Part shown: positions 48,418-48,924 of the stretch, in pieces
Layout of the letters: each line of letters begins with the position of its first letter
Numbering within the stretch: position 1 is the stretch's first letter
Assembly (NCBI GenBank): GCA_009746045.1
Contig: RPFO01000204.1
Span: 1 to 48,924 of the forward strand
Reading direction: 5' to 3'
Length of the DNA: 48,924 nt
DNA from: Mesostigma viride
Taxonomy: Eukaryota; Streptophyta; Mesostigmatophyceae; Mesostigmatales; Mesostigmataceae
Position numbers and translations under genes: made by a program
Notes under the pieces: generated by a model
What the model saw: the letters and a program-made list of their open reading frames with translations, nothing else
The model's database searches: none
What the model was told of the DNA's origin: nothing

Positions 48418-48924
48418 TTACGAGGCGAACCGCTTGCCGCCCATGCCCGACTGGATGCGCAACACGTTGAAGCTGCGGGCGTAGACCTCGATGGTGCCCT
48501 GGGGCACGCCGCCGGTGCCCAGACCCTTGAGGTTGAGCTTGACGCTGTCCAGCCGCGACATGTTGACGGACCCGGTGGGCTTCCAGGACTCGGGGTCGAC
48601 GGCGAAGGGGATCACGTACACGTTGCTGTCCCGGAGCACGCGGGTGTGGAAGTCGGAGGGCAGCGCGTAGGAGAAGTAGATGGGGTCGCGGCCCTCGCCG
48701 AACACGGTCTGCGAGTTGAGCAGCAGGTTGCAGGTGGTGAAGAGGTGGCCGTCTCCGAACGCCGAGTTGTCGTTCCAGAACTTCCAGTACCCGTTGTAGG
48801 CGAACTCGGCGTCGGAGCGGTACTTGGAGTCGACGAAGGAGAGCGAGGCGGGCTTGAAGAAGAAGAGGAGCTCCTTGACGGGGTGGTTGAACTTGAGGTC
48901 GAGGGAGAGCTCTTCCTCTCCGCC
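48418..48924 (-). CDS. MCP: Major capsid protein (double jelly-roll), copy 2, 5' part missing
   Basis: The frame is open to the right edge of the window, so only the C-terminal 168 residues are seen; the first in-window ATG at 48705 is internal. It aligns throughout with copy 1: NHPVKELLFFFKPASLSF, FGDGHLFTTCNLLLNSQ, FGEGRDPIYFSYALP, DPESWKPTGSVNMSRLDSV and YARSFNVLRIQSGMGGKRFAS. The second jelly roll is therefore complete. Several capsid paralogues occur in a number of giant viruses and often form different capsomer or vertex positions. The two genes have the same orientation and lie about 5.6 kb apart with the Rieske and MSV199 genes between them. Confidence 0.93.
   Translation of the reverse strand, partial: GGEEELSLDLKFNHPVKELLFFFKPASLSFVDSKYRSDAEFAYNGYWKFWNDNSAFGDGHLFTTCNLLLNSQTVFGEGRDPIYFSYALPSDFHTRVLRDSNVYVIPFAVDPESWKPTGSVNMSRLDSVKLNLKGLGTGGVPQGTIEVYARSFNVLRIQSGMGGKRFAS

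Noticed and set aside
1-48924. tRNA or rRNA genes
   Set aside because: No cloverleaf with a plausible T-arm GTTCRA block and no rRNA-like conserved stretches were noticed by eye. A tRNAscan run would be needed to exclude them.

Overview
The window looks like part of the genome of a large nucleocytoplasmic DNA virus (Nucleocytoviricota), either free or integrated in a host. The evidence is a double-jelly-roll major capsid protein (complement 41479-42834), a second partial capsid paralogue running off the right edge, an A32-type DNA-packaging ATPase (40247-41044), and several families I associate with giant viruses (DUF5767-like, DUF5762-like, DUF5764-like, MSV199/KilA-N-type). Most of the window is visibly GC-rich and tightly packed with genes on both strands. 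Many genes have a short GTAT(A/C) element close to the ATG, often with a run of 7-10 A or T further out. I cannot name the genus. A relative of algal or protist giant viruses is an inference only.

Layout. 1-2.6 kb: HNH-type and staphylococcal-nuclease-type proteins, an AT-rich foreign-looking fragment, and a coiled-coil protein. 2.6-5.9 kb: an atypical island with a 122-bp tandem repeat, a diverged repeat of about 270 bp carrying hairpins, two overlapping ORFs preceded by splice-acceptor-like pyrimidine tracts, and an AT-richer small gene. 6-10.2 kb: an MSV199 regulator, a possible structural protein, an F-box protein and a DUF5767-like protein. 10.2-20.1 kb: a cluster of very large beta-rich, Ig-like and LamG-like fibre or adhesin proteins. 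20.1-28.4 kb: a SAP/IQ/U-box-like protein, a second MSV199 gene, a Gly/Gln repeat membrane protein, a basic coiled-coil candidate regulator, and small membrane or virion-type proteins. 28.4-32.2 kb: an enlarged IS630/Tc1-type DDE protein. 32.2-41.3 kb: small proteins, several structural candidates, a DUF5764-like protein, a JAMM/MPN protein and the packaging ATPase. 41.5-48.9 kb: major capsid protein, a Lys/Pro/Ala-repeat basic protein, a long coiled-coil protein, a Rieske non-heme iron oxygenase, a third MSV199 gene, an MSV199 pseudogene and the second capsid gene.

About a dozen genes are split by the loss of a single base in a short homopolymer, mostly G or C. In every case that I could check, adding one base restores a continuous protein-like frame with total length divisible by three. 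I read these as sequencing or assembly deletions rather than programmed frameshifts, though decay of an integrated copy is possible. Where it helps, I annotate such genes over their full span.

The genes fit a viral programme of virion building (capsid, ATPase, fibres, small membrane proteins), host-protein turnover (F-box, U-box-like, JAMM), DNA processing (nucleases, DDE protein) and regulation (MSV199 family, basic coiled-coil protein). The Rieske oxygenase is the clearest candidate for an auxiliary metabolic function.
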